From the NCBI RefSeq assembly GCF_002078875.1, contig NC_034415.1, positions 25,259,413 through 25,323,412 of the forward strand: a DNA stretch of 64,000 nucleotides, in the 5' to 3' direction. A program made the translations under genes and the position numbers. This DNA is from Numida meleagris (taxonomy: Eukaryota; Chordata; Aves; Galliformes; Numididae). This document shows positions 39,301 through 48,882 of the stretch, in pieces. The notes below the pieces were generated by a model. It saw only the letters and a program-made list of their open reading frames with translations. It searched no databases and was not told the DNA's origin. Every line of letters begins with the position of its first letter. The stretch's first letter is position 1.

Positions 39301-42300
39301 CTCCCGCTCCCAGCGCGCTTGCAGAGCGCGTCCCGATTCACAGCCCTACCCATCGCTAGTGCCGTTACCTGACTGTGGGGTCCCATCATGCTGTTAGGGT
39401 TGTGGGGTGGAGGCTGTGCGTGTGGCGAGGGCTGTGAACCAGGCGGTCCCTGTGAGGTCAGACAGTAGAAGGAGGTTATAGATTAGCACATGAAAGCGCA
39501 GAAAGAGCTAAAAAGGATTCACGGGTGGAGCTGTTTTTTGTTGGGAAGGCAGTTCGCCAATTGTTTTTAATGCTTTTTTTTTTTTTTTTTCTCTCCTTTG
39601 AGTTGAGTTTCTATTCATTTGTAACTGAACAATGAATAATGATATATGCAAAAAAATAAAAAAATAAAAAAATTCAGAACATCTGTCAAAGTACAGCAGC
39701 CACATTACAGTAAACGGTCCAGTAGTTCAACCACGTCTGCAATGATAAACACACAGGGAAACACTTGGCGAGGGCGTGCAACGAGAAAGAAAAATATGCA
39801 GGAGAGGGGGTCAGAGAGGCTGGGGGGAAAATACAAAAAAAAACACCAAAAAAACACCCCAAAACAACAACAAAAAAATCATGTTCTCCTCTCTCCACCC
39901 ACATCCTGACGGCTGGAAACACCTCCCAGGGTTTGCCACCCCAGGGTCCGTGGCGTGCTCAGGTAAAGTGCTACTAAGGACGTCTATGGAAAAAAGGAAA
40001 GATTAGTTCCTGTAGGTTTTGAGCACTGCAATGCAGCAGTTGCTGACATTTTGGGGTTGAACGCCCACTTTTTTTTTTTTTTAATATTTCCCTTTAAAGC
40101 ACAAAATGAAAGTTTGCTTGAAGGAACGGTGAGTTTGGTGCAAGGACGTACTGGCGCATGTTAACATAGGGAAAAAAAAAAGGTATTTTTGAGTCAAAGG
40201 ACGTGTAATTGGTACAGAAAGAAAATAAGCTCGGTAAGTGCGTTATGCGAAGCGACTGCACACTCCAGGAAAGGCGCAAAGCAGATGTTCTCTACCTGCC
40301 TTGTTACTAATTTCAACAAGTGTTCGCCTTCTAGCTGCTGCCAGCAATGGCATGGTTTGTTACCATGAGCAATTTTCTTAATTAACAGACATTAATTAGC
40401 CATTTAGCAATTTTGCAAGCATTTGTTTAGCAGCTTTCCTAAACATGAATACCACTGTGATAATGGTACTGATTAGAGGGTCCCCTAATTAACAGTACAG
40501 GGAAGGAAAATTGAAATCACATAAATTAAAAAGGGAGGGGAAGTTAATGAAGGCAGGACATATTTGCACCTGCAAATCTTTTGTACCGTGGAAACTTGAG
40601 TGCAATGTAAATAAAGTAAGAGGTTTTTTTTTTGTTTTTTTTTTTTTTGCAGACTGTGACATGGGGACATGTAGCCAAACACTGCGACAGGACTCTGGTG
40701 GCTGTGGAAATGAAGCCATGCTGTTGGCACCAACGGCTCCGTGGTTTGGCGCTTGGAGCCACAGGGCACCCAGCACTTGGGGCACATGCTACTGGGGATG
40801 CTCCTGCCCCGAAGCAGTGTACAACATGGGGTGGTGCGAGTGAGACCGAAGGCCTGCGGCCATTTTGTGTGGCTCCCCCTTCCCATCTCAGGGGGAATGG
40901 AGGCTCGGCATGGGACCGCCGCTGGTTGAAGCGGTTTAGGGCACTTCACAACCTCAGGGTGGGGGAGGAGGAAGAGGGGGGTTTTCTTCCTCCACGCAAC
41001 ACGCTGAAGCAACCAGCACATCTGAAGCACTGGCTCCTTCCTGCCCCAGGCCCGGAGAGGCCCCCCGCCTGCGGCTGGGCCCAGTGCTGCCATGCTCCTC
41101 CATCTGAAACGTGGGGCCTCTGGATGCAGTTATCTCCCTAAACATTTGCAGATGTTCCCAGGCCCAAGCCTGCCCCTCAGCCTGCCAATGGCTGCCTTTC
41201 TCCAGTGGGTTTCCCTCCCTACAAACAGTAGATGATCCTGATGGATCGCAGCACTGGAGACAAATGTTTTGCAGATATGACATGTGGGCTCCAACCAACA
41301 GAACAACTCCTTTTTTTTCTTTAAACATGTATTCAGCAGTTATTATGCAGCGCTGATTCAGCCTCACGGACAAGGCTTGGACGGCCGTGTGGGATGGGGC
41401 TCCCTCACACTACCTCAAAAGCCCCACAACCAACCCAACACTTAAACCAGTGTAAGAAGAAATTGTTTCCGACAGTGCTAGGTGTTCCAGCCCGCCCACT
41501 GACCTCCTCTCTGCTTCATTTTCTTCCCCCCTTTACTACAGGGACCTTAAAGACAAATCTGGACTACCAGATGACAGAGGGCTGCTGCTTTACAACAGGA
41601 GATTCCACGCGATCTGATTATTTCCACTCCGCCTTTCATGAGCTCAACTTCTGAAACTTCTTGTAAAATATTAAACATGGAAAATTGCACTAGCGATCAT
41701 AGTTCTGCATGTGTCAATTTATGTTCCGAGAGTAATTCACCACAAATGGATCATGTTTTATGGGCTACATACTTTCAGCTAATGGTGAAGTTTTTATATT
41801 TAAAAACATTCTCAAGTACCTCTGGGGGTGGCAGAACGATGAAGAATGGTAGAAGAAGGCAAAGCATCAGTGCAATGAGATACCAACAATTTAGAGTTAG
41901 CAACAGGAAGGCATCCTGCATTTAAACATATCTGCCTCTGACCTACCGGTTTCAACATTAGAAAATACCAAAATAAATGAAATGGATACTAATTAGAGAA
42001 GTGCCTGAGTTTACTGGATGGGAACCCAGAGCTTTATTCTTGTAAAATGAGAGGGAAATTTTGTGACATGTAAACAAAAGAATGAAATATCCCTCAGCAA
42101 GCCCTAGGGGGAATGCTCCAGGCACCCTGGGAGCTGCCATCCTTGTAGGACCATGACCACCTGCAGTGCTTTGGGACACCCGCTGGCTCCTCCAGCCCCA
42201 CAGGCTCTCTGGTGCTTCCAGCCCAGACATCCCAGCCCTTAGGGAAGGTTTCAGAGCCCTGCTGTGCCCTCTCTAGGAGGCTGAAGAGCAATAACCAGCT

Positions 42301-45300
42301 ATCTGACATTCTCCTGCCCTGCCAGCTTCGCAACATTTTCTCAGCACCACAGCCCACACAGTCTGAGGGTGCAGGAGGAACTCAATGTGCAACTGGTGCT
42401 TTAAGAGCTCGCAGAGCTTCCTGCAACGCCCCCAAGCCCACCACAAAGCCCAAACTCTCAGCTACAACATCAGATGGTTTTTATCATGCAATAGACAGCA
42501 CCTGAAGCCCACCAGGCTGGACAACAAGCAGGGATAGAGGGTCATCTCCCGCCTGTAGGGCAGAGAGCAGCAATGCCAGAAAGTCATGAGGTGCTGGGTG
42601 AAGGCCCAAATCTGCCTTCCTGAGACCGCAACACGGCCAAGCTCAGCAGCAGCTAGGAAGGGAGCCGTGGGCAGGAGACTGCCTCGCCTGCAGCTGGGGC
42701 TCCCAAGTGCGGAGTTCTGGTTTGAAGGAATATGTTAAACACAAGCTCTTCAGGAAACAAACCCATGTCAGCCAAAGCCAAGAACAGTCACCTCCATCTG
42801 GATGGAGCACCCGAGAGAAAGTTGACTGCAAATCCCACCATATGCTCCAGACATTCGGTACAAAAGCCTCGGGCATCCTGCTAAACTTCCAGAAAAAAAA
42901 AAAAAAAAAAAAAAACTTTCTCCAACACTTGCTTTTTCTTCTCTCTCTTGCAAGCCATATTCCTTCAACTCTTGCCTAGAAGAAGCCTTCCCCTACAAAA
43001 GCAGCCCCAGTAAAGCTGACAGTGTTAGGTCAGCCCAGCTGCCACCCACGCCAGCGGGGTTTTGCAGCACAGGCAGCAGAATGCTCAGCCATCAGTCCCT
43101 TCCCAGGGGAAGCTCCATGGGAAGAGAGCACGGCAAGAGCTGCAAACTAAGGCATGGCAGTGCGGGTCCCTTCCCAACCAGCTGGGAGAGAGGATGCCTC
43201 CGGGCTGGAAGACCCCGTCCTCCCTGGCTCCCGAGGCTTCTCTGCATTAGGGGGCAGTGTAGGAACAGCGAGCGGACGGCGCTTTGTTTTGGTGCATCTC
43301 GCAGGCTAGCTGCTGATGCATAGCTAACACGGCCACAGACATTGATTTATGTGCAACTTTCCATTTCATCAGAGCCAGCGTTACCGAGCCAGGCAGGGAG
43401 CACGCATTTGGGAGAGGAGGCAGGGCCACGGGGGGGGGCGGGGGCTGGGATGAGCAGCCCCCACATCCTACGCCCCTGTTATTTACCACAAGGAAGGTCT
43501 TGTACTAATAGCTTGCAATTTTTAATTTTACCTTGTGCATTTCCCTGGCACTCCCCTTCTCCAGTGCTGGAGCAGAGGAGACTGATGCGAGGGATCTGCA
43601 AACGCACATCAATTCAGCTTTCAAAACAAAAGCAAAAATGATTTCGATGACCTTTAGGAGGATGAGCGAAGGGTTTGTTTACTCATCTTAAAGGGACAAA
43701 GAGAGAGATTTAAATAAAAGCATCTACCCATGCTAGCCACAAACTGGCCCCCCGTTAGTCAGGGCCACGGCCTGATGCCAGGCGCCACAGCCTGCTGGCA
43801 CCACGCGGTGCCCAGGCATCCAAAGGGCGCCCAGGGCCTCTCCTTTCCTGTCGGGCTTCAGGAGACGCCGAGGGCTGCATTTCCCTTGGCCTTGAGCCTA
43901 AAGGTCGCTGCTGAGCTGCAGCACGGGGAAGGCTCTGCCTTTGAGCTGGGCGCTGCAGACAGATTCCTCTCCTCCTGTCTCTGCTTCTCCAAGCTCATGC
44001 TTGTGGATTTTTGGGACATCAGCTCCTGAGAGCTGCTTGCCTTGCTTTTTCACTTTGCCACCCACACTCGTGGGGCTGCAGGGGTCCTTGCACCCCGGGG
44101 CAGCAGTGCAGGGTTTCTGCAGCCAGCACTGGAACAGGCTGGTTTGCCGCAACTGCCGCCTCAGCTCCTGGCTGGATGCCACCATGATGCCAGGACAGGA
44201 TCTGTCCCTGCACTAGGACCTCCAGAAGCATGCTGTGCCTGCTGTCCTTAGGCAACCTGAGCCCTCCAGGTCCCTGATGCCTGCAGTATGGTGCAGAAGG
44301 GTGCAGATAGCTCTGCACTGCCAGCTCTGCACTGCTGGAGCAGGATGCTGATGCTCCCTGATGCTCACATTCCCTCCAACCTCTATTCTCCCCATGCAGG
44401 AGATGGACTGACCAGATGGAGATCTCACCTGGCTCCTGAGGCTGGCACATAAAGGGTCAGGGAGAACCACCGTAACTGCTTCAGTCCTTTGCATCTCCTG
44501 TGACCTTTTTGGTTTTGCTCTCTTAAGTTCAGTGCTTTAATTTCCTTCAGAGATAAGAAATTAACCCTGAGCTGCAAACAGCTCGATGCAGAGCCTCCAG
44601 CCCATCTCTGCAAGAGCTCGTCTCGAGCACGTCCTGAAGCTGGAACGAGCCAAGCGCCCGCAATAAATCAGACGGGCTTTCATGGAGGTGATGTTCTGCC
44701 TGTGTTAAAAGGTGGGATTTTTCTTCTCCCCTCCTCCTCTCTTTCTCCAGGGCTGGGAGGAGAAACCAGATGTTGGAGGGCTTTCAGGAAAGGCAGTCTC
44801 TCGAGACGTCACATGCGATCCATATGCATCGGCGCCCGAACCTCCTCCTCCACACCTAAGCCAAGAGCAGCGACCACGCTCCCTCCCTCTCTTCTCAAAG
44901 CTCTGGGGGTGGGTAGCAGCTCCATGCACGGTCTGCTGCTATTTCTGTAGGGTTTTCAGGAAGCCCCCAGCAAAGCTCCTAAGAAAGAGGGGCTGCTTTT
45001 GAGCCTCCATCCCAAAGGCATGGCGGCTCGGCTCCTGGTCCAGCTGCACCAAGGTGGAAATCTGGGGTGGGTTGTCTGCACTTGGAGCAGACCCTCTGTG
45101 CCAAAACACTATGAACAGCCAAAAAGGAAAGCGGGAGGAGGCCTCGGAAGCTGTCAGTGGGAAAATGTCAAGACCCAAGCATGAGCTGGGACATCGCAGC
45201 TCCTTTCCTTCACCTTCTCCTCTTGGTGAAATCCAACCCAGGCTTTTGAAGCCGTGCCCTAACTTCTTGCCAATTCTGTAACCCTCGCAGATCTGTGTGA

Positions 45301-46609
45301 AGTGGGAGCCTGAGAGGACAGTCATCTTTGCAACGGGATGAGATCGGGACTTTTGGAAACACATTTGTTGGAAGTAGCGACTTGGCACTTGAATTGCTGG
45401 CAGCAGCTATGACCTGCGAGATAGCATCTTCTGCTTGCTTCATCCCGTGTCACAGAGCGCTGCTACAAGATTACTCTGTTTTAGGGTTACCAATCAATAT
45501 CGGATACTCTTTATTTTGTCATATGCAAGTTCAGGAAATGGGATCTCTCTAAAAAAAGCAGCAGCCCTCCTTCCCCCTTCTCCGGCTCCACGCACACAAG
45601 TTGTGATACCACGCTGATACCGCTGCCATAAATCACAAGCAGTTTATCAAGTTCGCCTGTCTACTGCCCAAGAATTTCCCCCATATACAAATCACAAACC
45701 CAGATAAAAAAAGCAGCTTGCCAAAACAAATATCCCTTTCAACTCCTATCCCATTTGTTACACAGACAAGTGCTTATTCCTCAAGAAGGAAGATCTTAAA
45801 TGCACCATGAGCTTACGCTGCTACGAACCAGTGCGTAACATGACATACAAAGAGATTCCAAAGACATAAAAAAAACCCCCACACTTAAAGCTTCAAAAAC
45901 TTCTTTTCCAAGCTCCGGTTGGAAACCTTTCCATTAGCATCATTCAGTCATACGTTACCCTGTCTTCAACCCGAGCTCAGCGTGGGAGAAGGAACACACA
46001 AGAAAACTTTGGGGACTTTGCTAGGTATTGGCTTACAAGGTGCCTCCATGGCATTCGGGGCCTTGCACTTGGATCAAATCCACTTCTGCCTGCAGCCACA
46101 GCCCCCGCCAGCATTTGTTAATGCTTTCAGTGATTGCATTTGGAAAAAATCAAGTGGTTAACCAGAGGGGGAAAAAGTTTCAGGAATCAAAATCCAGAAT
46201 GTTTTCAATTACGCACGTCTGTTAGGACCAAAGAACAAATACAATCTCAACTCAAACACAAAACAAGCAGCTTTGGAAAAACATCAATTGCAAATATACA
46301 GTAACCTCTTCAAGCAAGATAAATTTGCTTTAGGGCCGCAAAACCCAGAACACAAACGTGGAAGGAGAGCGGGGCACTAGGTATTCACAAACAGGTCATC
46401 TACATTGGCATAGTGCTTCGCTAGGGTCCCCTTGGGGACAAACGCACGGTGCTGACGGCAAGGCGCGAGCGGCCCCGCGCGCCCCGTGGACGCGGGCGCC
46501 GGGAGGAGCGGCAGCCTACCTGGAAGAAACCTGGTGGGATGGGGCCCCCGGGCATCCCGTCGTTCGGGGGAATGTTTCCAAGCACGGGACTCGGGGCGGC
46601 AGCTGCGCT
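30297..46609 (-). CDS. SSBP3: Single-stranded DNA-binding protein 3 (C-terminal 296 residues, 14 exons; 5' end outside window)
   Basis: The exons, read from 46609 down to 30297, join in phase to 297 codons including TGA. The product is the Pro/Gly/Met-rich part of SSBP3, with [43 protein letters not shown] and the invariant end [13 protein letters not shown] proteins bind and stabilise LDB1 in LIM-homeodomain complexes through an N-terminal LUFS domain. A chicken SSBP3 (CSDP) was first described as binding a pyrimidine-rich single strand of the alpha2(I) collagen promoter. The LUFS exons are not visible here. The 296 residues found plus a 92-residue N-terminus would give 388, the length I recall for the long mammalian isoform. 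Gene orientation is convergent with MRPL37. Residue numbers in the exon entries assume the missing 92. Confidence 0.95.
30958..31059 (-). CDS. SSBP3: SSBP3 exon, residues 346-379
   Basis: Acceptor TCCCACAG, donor GTGAGT; 34 codons, [20 protein letters not shown] then [14 protein letters not shown]. Confidence 0.95.
31170..31198 (-). CDS. SSBP3: SSBP3 29-nt microexon, residues 336-345
   Basis: Acceptor CCCGCAG, donor GTAAGT; completes Gly336, then SGDIDGLPK. Not a multiple of three, so skipping would shift frame. Confidence 0.93.
31323..31401 (-). CDS. SSBP3: SSBP3 exon, residues 310-335
   Basis: Acceptor TTCCACAG, donor [26 protein letters not shown] then HMNGSL plus one base. Confidence 0.95.
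31538..31637. repeat. Diverged direct duplication, 65-bp period
   Basis: A 35-bp segment starting 'tcatccacgtctacctacaa' at 31538 recurs at 31603 as 'tcatccacgtccacgtacaa' with scattered mismatches. It lies within an SSBP3 intron. Confidence 0.75.
31939..32009 (-). CDS. SSBP3: SSBP3 exon, residues 286-309
   Basis: Acceptor TTCCACAG, donor [26 protein letters not shown] then SRSN. Flanked by unusually AT-rich intron sequence on both sides. Confidence 0.95.
32543..32597 (-). CDS. SSBP3: SSBP3 exon, residues 268-285
   Basis: Acceptor CTCCGCAG, donor [24 protein letters not shown] plus one base. Confidence 0.94.
32803..32838 (-). CDS. SSBP3: SSBP3 36-nt microexon, residues 256-267
   Basis: Acceptor CCGTATAG, donor GTGAGT; exactly 12 codons, [12 protein letters not shown], phase 0-0. 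Too short for ordinary ORF finding; supported by splice sites, phase and family sequence. Confidence 0.93.
32985..33033 (-). CDS. SSBP3: SSBP3 exon, residues 239-255
   Basis: Acceptor CCGCAG, donor GTGAGT; completes Met239, then [16 protein letters not shown]. Confidence 0.94.
33169..33233 (-). CDS. SSBP3: SSBP3 exon, residues 218-238
   Basis: Acceptor GTTGCAG, donor [26 protein letters not shown] then N, plus two bases of Met239. Confidence 0.95.
33779..33815. repeat. T-rich tract with C interruptions
   Basis: Polypyrimidine run of about 37 bp (T10+ blocks split by C) in an SSBP3 intron; a purine-rich GAGGAG tract follows at 33870-33912. Confidence 0.8.
33870..33912. repeat. GAGGAG-type purine tract
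   Basis: Nearly pure purine on plus, repeated gga/agg units, in the same intron as the T-rich tract just upstream. Confidence 0.75.
36461..36537 (-). CDS. SSBP3: SSBP3 exon, residues 192-217
   Basis: Acceptor CCGGCAG, donor [26 protein letters not shown] then MGPGPQ. Confidence 0.95.
36634..36700 (-). CDS. SSBP3: SSBP3 exon, residues 170-191
   Basis: Acceptor TCCCCAG, donor GTAAAC; 22 codons plus one base, [20 protein letters not shown] then QQ. Confidence 0.95.
37990..38198 (+). repeat. CR1 LINE 3' end (sense), SSBP3 intron
   Basis: 'ttggatattaggaggaactt' start, 'aggctgcccagggaggtgg', 'ccctggaggtgctccagaac', 'gatctcagaggtctcttcc', then a decayed tail. Antisense to SSBP3 and the same subfamily as 1375-1487. 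Confidence 0.92.
38631..38690 (-). CDS. SSBP3: SSBP3 exon, residues 150-169
   Basis: Acceptor CATTGCAG, donor GTACTG; 20 codons, phase 0-0, [20 protein letters not shown]. Confidence 0.95.
38815..38870. repeat. (GAAAAA)n low-complexity tract
   Basis: A-rich run with regular G interruptions in an SSBP3 intron, about 125 bp upstream (in transcript sense) of exon 38631-38690. Confidence 0.8.
39369..39449 (-). CDS. SSBP3: SSBP3 exon, residues 123-149 (possible cassette)
   Basis: Acceptor CCTCACAG, donor GTAACG; 27 codons, phase 0-0, encoding [20 protein letters not shown] onward. Skipping would keep frame; I recall mammalian isoforms that lack this segment. Confidence 0.94.
39569..39590. repeat. 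Poly-T tract
   Basis: About 20 uninterrupted T in an SSBP3 intron. Confidence 0.85.
42893..42915. repeat. Poly-A tract
   Basis: About 23 A in an SSBP3 intron with no recognisable SINE or LINE body next to it. Confidence 0.85.
46520..46609 (-). CDS. SSBP3: SSBP3 exon, residues 93-122
   Basis: Acceptor CCCCGCAG ends at 46610 and donor GTAGGC starts at 46519; 30 codons, phase 0-0. Encodes [18 protein letters not shown] to GFFQ. It is the first SSBP3 exon (5'-most) present in the window. Confidence 0.95.
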
Positions 46610-48777
46610 CTGCGGGGAACAAAACCAGGACAAACACGTTGGGTTTGAGTCGGAGTTCAGGAGCTATGTTAAGGCTTTTCAATCACTTCTCTTAGCCCAC
46701 CTCCCCCTGTCCACTCGCTGCTTCACTTCTGTCCCCCAAAGAAGATGCTCCCCATACTACACCAGGGTTTTTTTTGTTATAAAATCACACCCAACCTGTG
46801 GCTTGTGCATCCCTGCTGTGAGCCCCAGCACGGGCATGAGCGGCTTTGCCACGAAAAAAGGAAGGGGCCAGCTGCGGGTTACCCAGACAGCCCTGCTTAG
46901 CAACTGGATTAATATTTACTTCCTGCCCGCAACGCAGGCCGATGGACAAAGGCGGTGCTCTGGCAGGGGGACCAGCTCCAGTGCTGGCCATGGAACAAAG
47001 GGCACCTGCCTGGCACGGCCAGCATGTGGCCATGGTCCCGAGGAAACGTCGGCGCAGTGTAGGTCTGTGCCCAGGGGAAAGGGAGGAAAAAATGGATCTT
47101 GCCTAAACATATCTGATGGCAAAATGTCTCTACTGGGTCAGGAATCATCCCAAAGAATAGAATAAACACCTTGACTCTTTTCCCTGAGAGCCGCACCGCT
47201 GTTTGCCTCTTGAAAACTGATCCCTCCATTTCTGGGGTGGTTATAAATGAGCTTACGTGATGTTAACCGGGTTTGAGTCTGGCCGATATCATCCCCTCCC
47301 CGAAGCTTTGCGATAGACTTCATGGCCAAAGCTATACAACAGAGCGAGCACCTCTTCCTCTGCTCATCCCAGCAGCACCCCAAGGAAATCTCATGGGCGG
47401 GAGCATGCTCCACATTATTCTAAATCCAGAGCTCGGGCACCGTGACTCCGCCAGACCCATGTCCCACCAGCTCCATTCGCCCACCAATAACCCAGACAGG
47501 ATGGACAAAACCACGTGCACCAGCTTCTGAACTGCCCACTCAACACCTGAGAGCTGCAAGTATCCTGCAGGACAGCACAAGCTGGCTCTCCAGACAATGA
47601 GCCCGTCTGTAAGAACGGACCCCTGCAGCCATGGGGACCCGTGCCCCCCATCCCACACCCCACCACGGGGCCAGGGGAGCAGGGCATCCCAAGCAGCCTT
47701 CCTGCAAAACCAGCAAAGGCCAGATCTGAGTGTTTTTACAGTTAATAAAAAGAAGTCCTGGCAGGAAAAATAAGCCTACCCATTCCAGGCTCTTTTTATA
47801 CTTCAGACGGCAGCAAAAATAGAAAGAAGAGGGAGTAAACCCATTTCTCCCCCCTTCCATCCCCCCAAGTGGGTCAGCTATAAAAGTAAAACCAAATCTT
47901 AATCCAAGGCCATGAACATATTGCAGTTTCTCTGCAAAGCAGATGAATGTTCTTAATGCAAAAATATATAAGACCAAGCCCCCAACTGCAGAGAGCCCAT
48001 TTGGAATTTCCTTTATTAAACCCTCTATCACGCAAAACGCTGCTCTCCAAAGGCGGCGAGCGGCGCAATAAAGCTGCCAAGGTGATATTTTATGGTTTCA
48101 AGAGATTTCCAGCACACCATAATCTCTTGCTGGGGAATCTCCTGCGGCAAGACAGATCCCAAGGAGCAAGGGGACCACGGGGATGCCACTGGCGAGGTGC
48201 AGGGTTGGCACGGTGCTACGAGGCCAACAGCGGGCTCAGAACGTGGCCAACAGAACCACCAGGACACCCGGTTTTGGTACAAAGAGTGCCTGGGTCTAAT
48301 AAAACAGACACAGCTTTTATGCCTTTGTGATGAACTGAAGTATGCTGCACTCCTCCGCCCTCTGCAACAGGGAGCAGGGGGAGGAGGGTGATGCAGCCAA
48401 AGAAAATCTTTAAGCAAATGCACATTTTTCCACAAAACCACAGAATATTTTTCCACGATAAACACCCCGAAATCTCACCTATGCATTCGCCGTGTAAACG
48501 CGGATTTAACGTGCCTTGCACATGTGGCGCTTGGCAGGGCTCAATAATTAAAAACCCACAAGTGCCCTGAGCATATTGTAGGATGGGAGCCAAATTGGTC
48601 AGCCCTTGATGAATGATTTACAAGGCTGCGAAGTGACATTTTATTTCTTTTTATTCCCCTCCCTATCACCACCACTAAGGTAAACACCGAAGCACCTTTT
48701 GTCGTGCTGGAGAAGTGCTGGAGGCAATGGGAGCACCAGGAACAAAATGCCTGTACCCAATGCTGTTCTCCCCAAGC

Positions 48778-48882
48778 CCAAGGGCACACATCCCAAACTC
48801 AAGGGTATGCGCCCCAAACCCAAGGGTGCATGCCTCAAACCAAGTGTATGTGCCCAAAACCCAAGGGTGTGCACCCCAAACT
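48778..48882. repeat. 21-bp minisatellite, about 5 copies
   Basis: Unit approximately CAAGGGTRTGCRCCCCAAACC, five diverged copies in tandem. On the minus strand all copies are open and would read as a 7-residue Leu/Gly repeat, which I regard as a by-product of the 21-bp period. Confidence 0.85.

Noticed and set aside
44800..44830. CRE-like gacgtcac and an adjacent ATGCAT
   Set aside because: Single short motifs in a long intron occur by chance; no further context supports a regulatory element.
48641..48874. Minus-strand open frame with a 7-residue Leu/Gly repeat
   Set aside because: Explained by a 21-bp minisatellite; no splice context, homologue or Kozak support.
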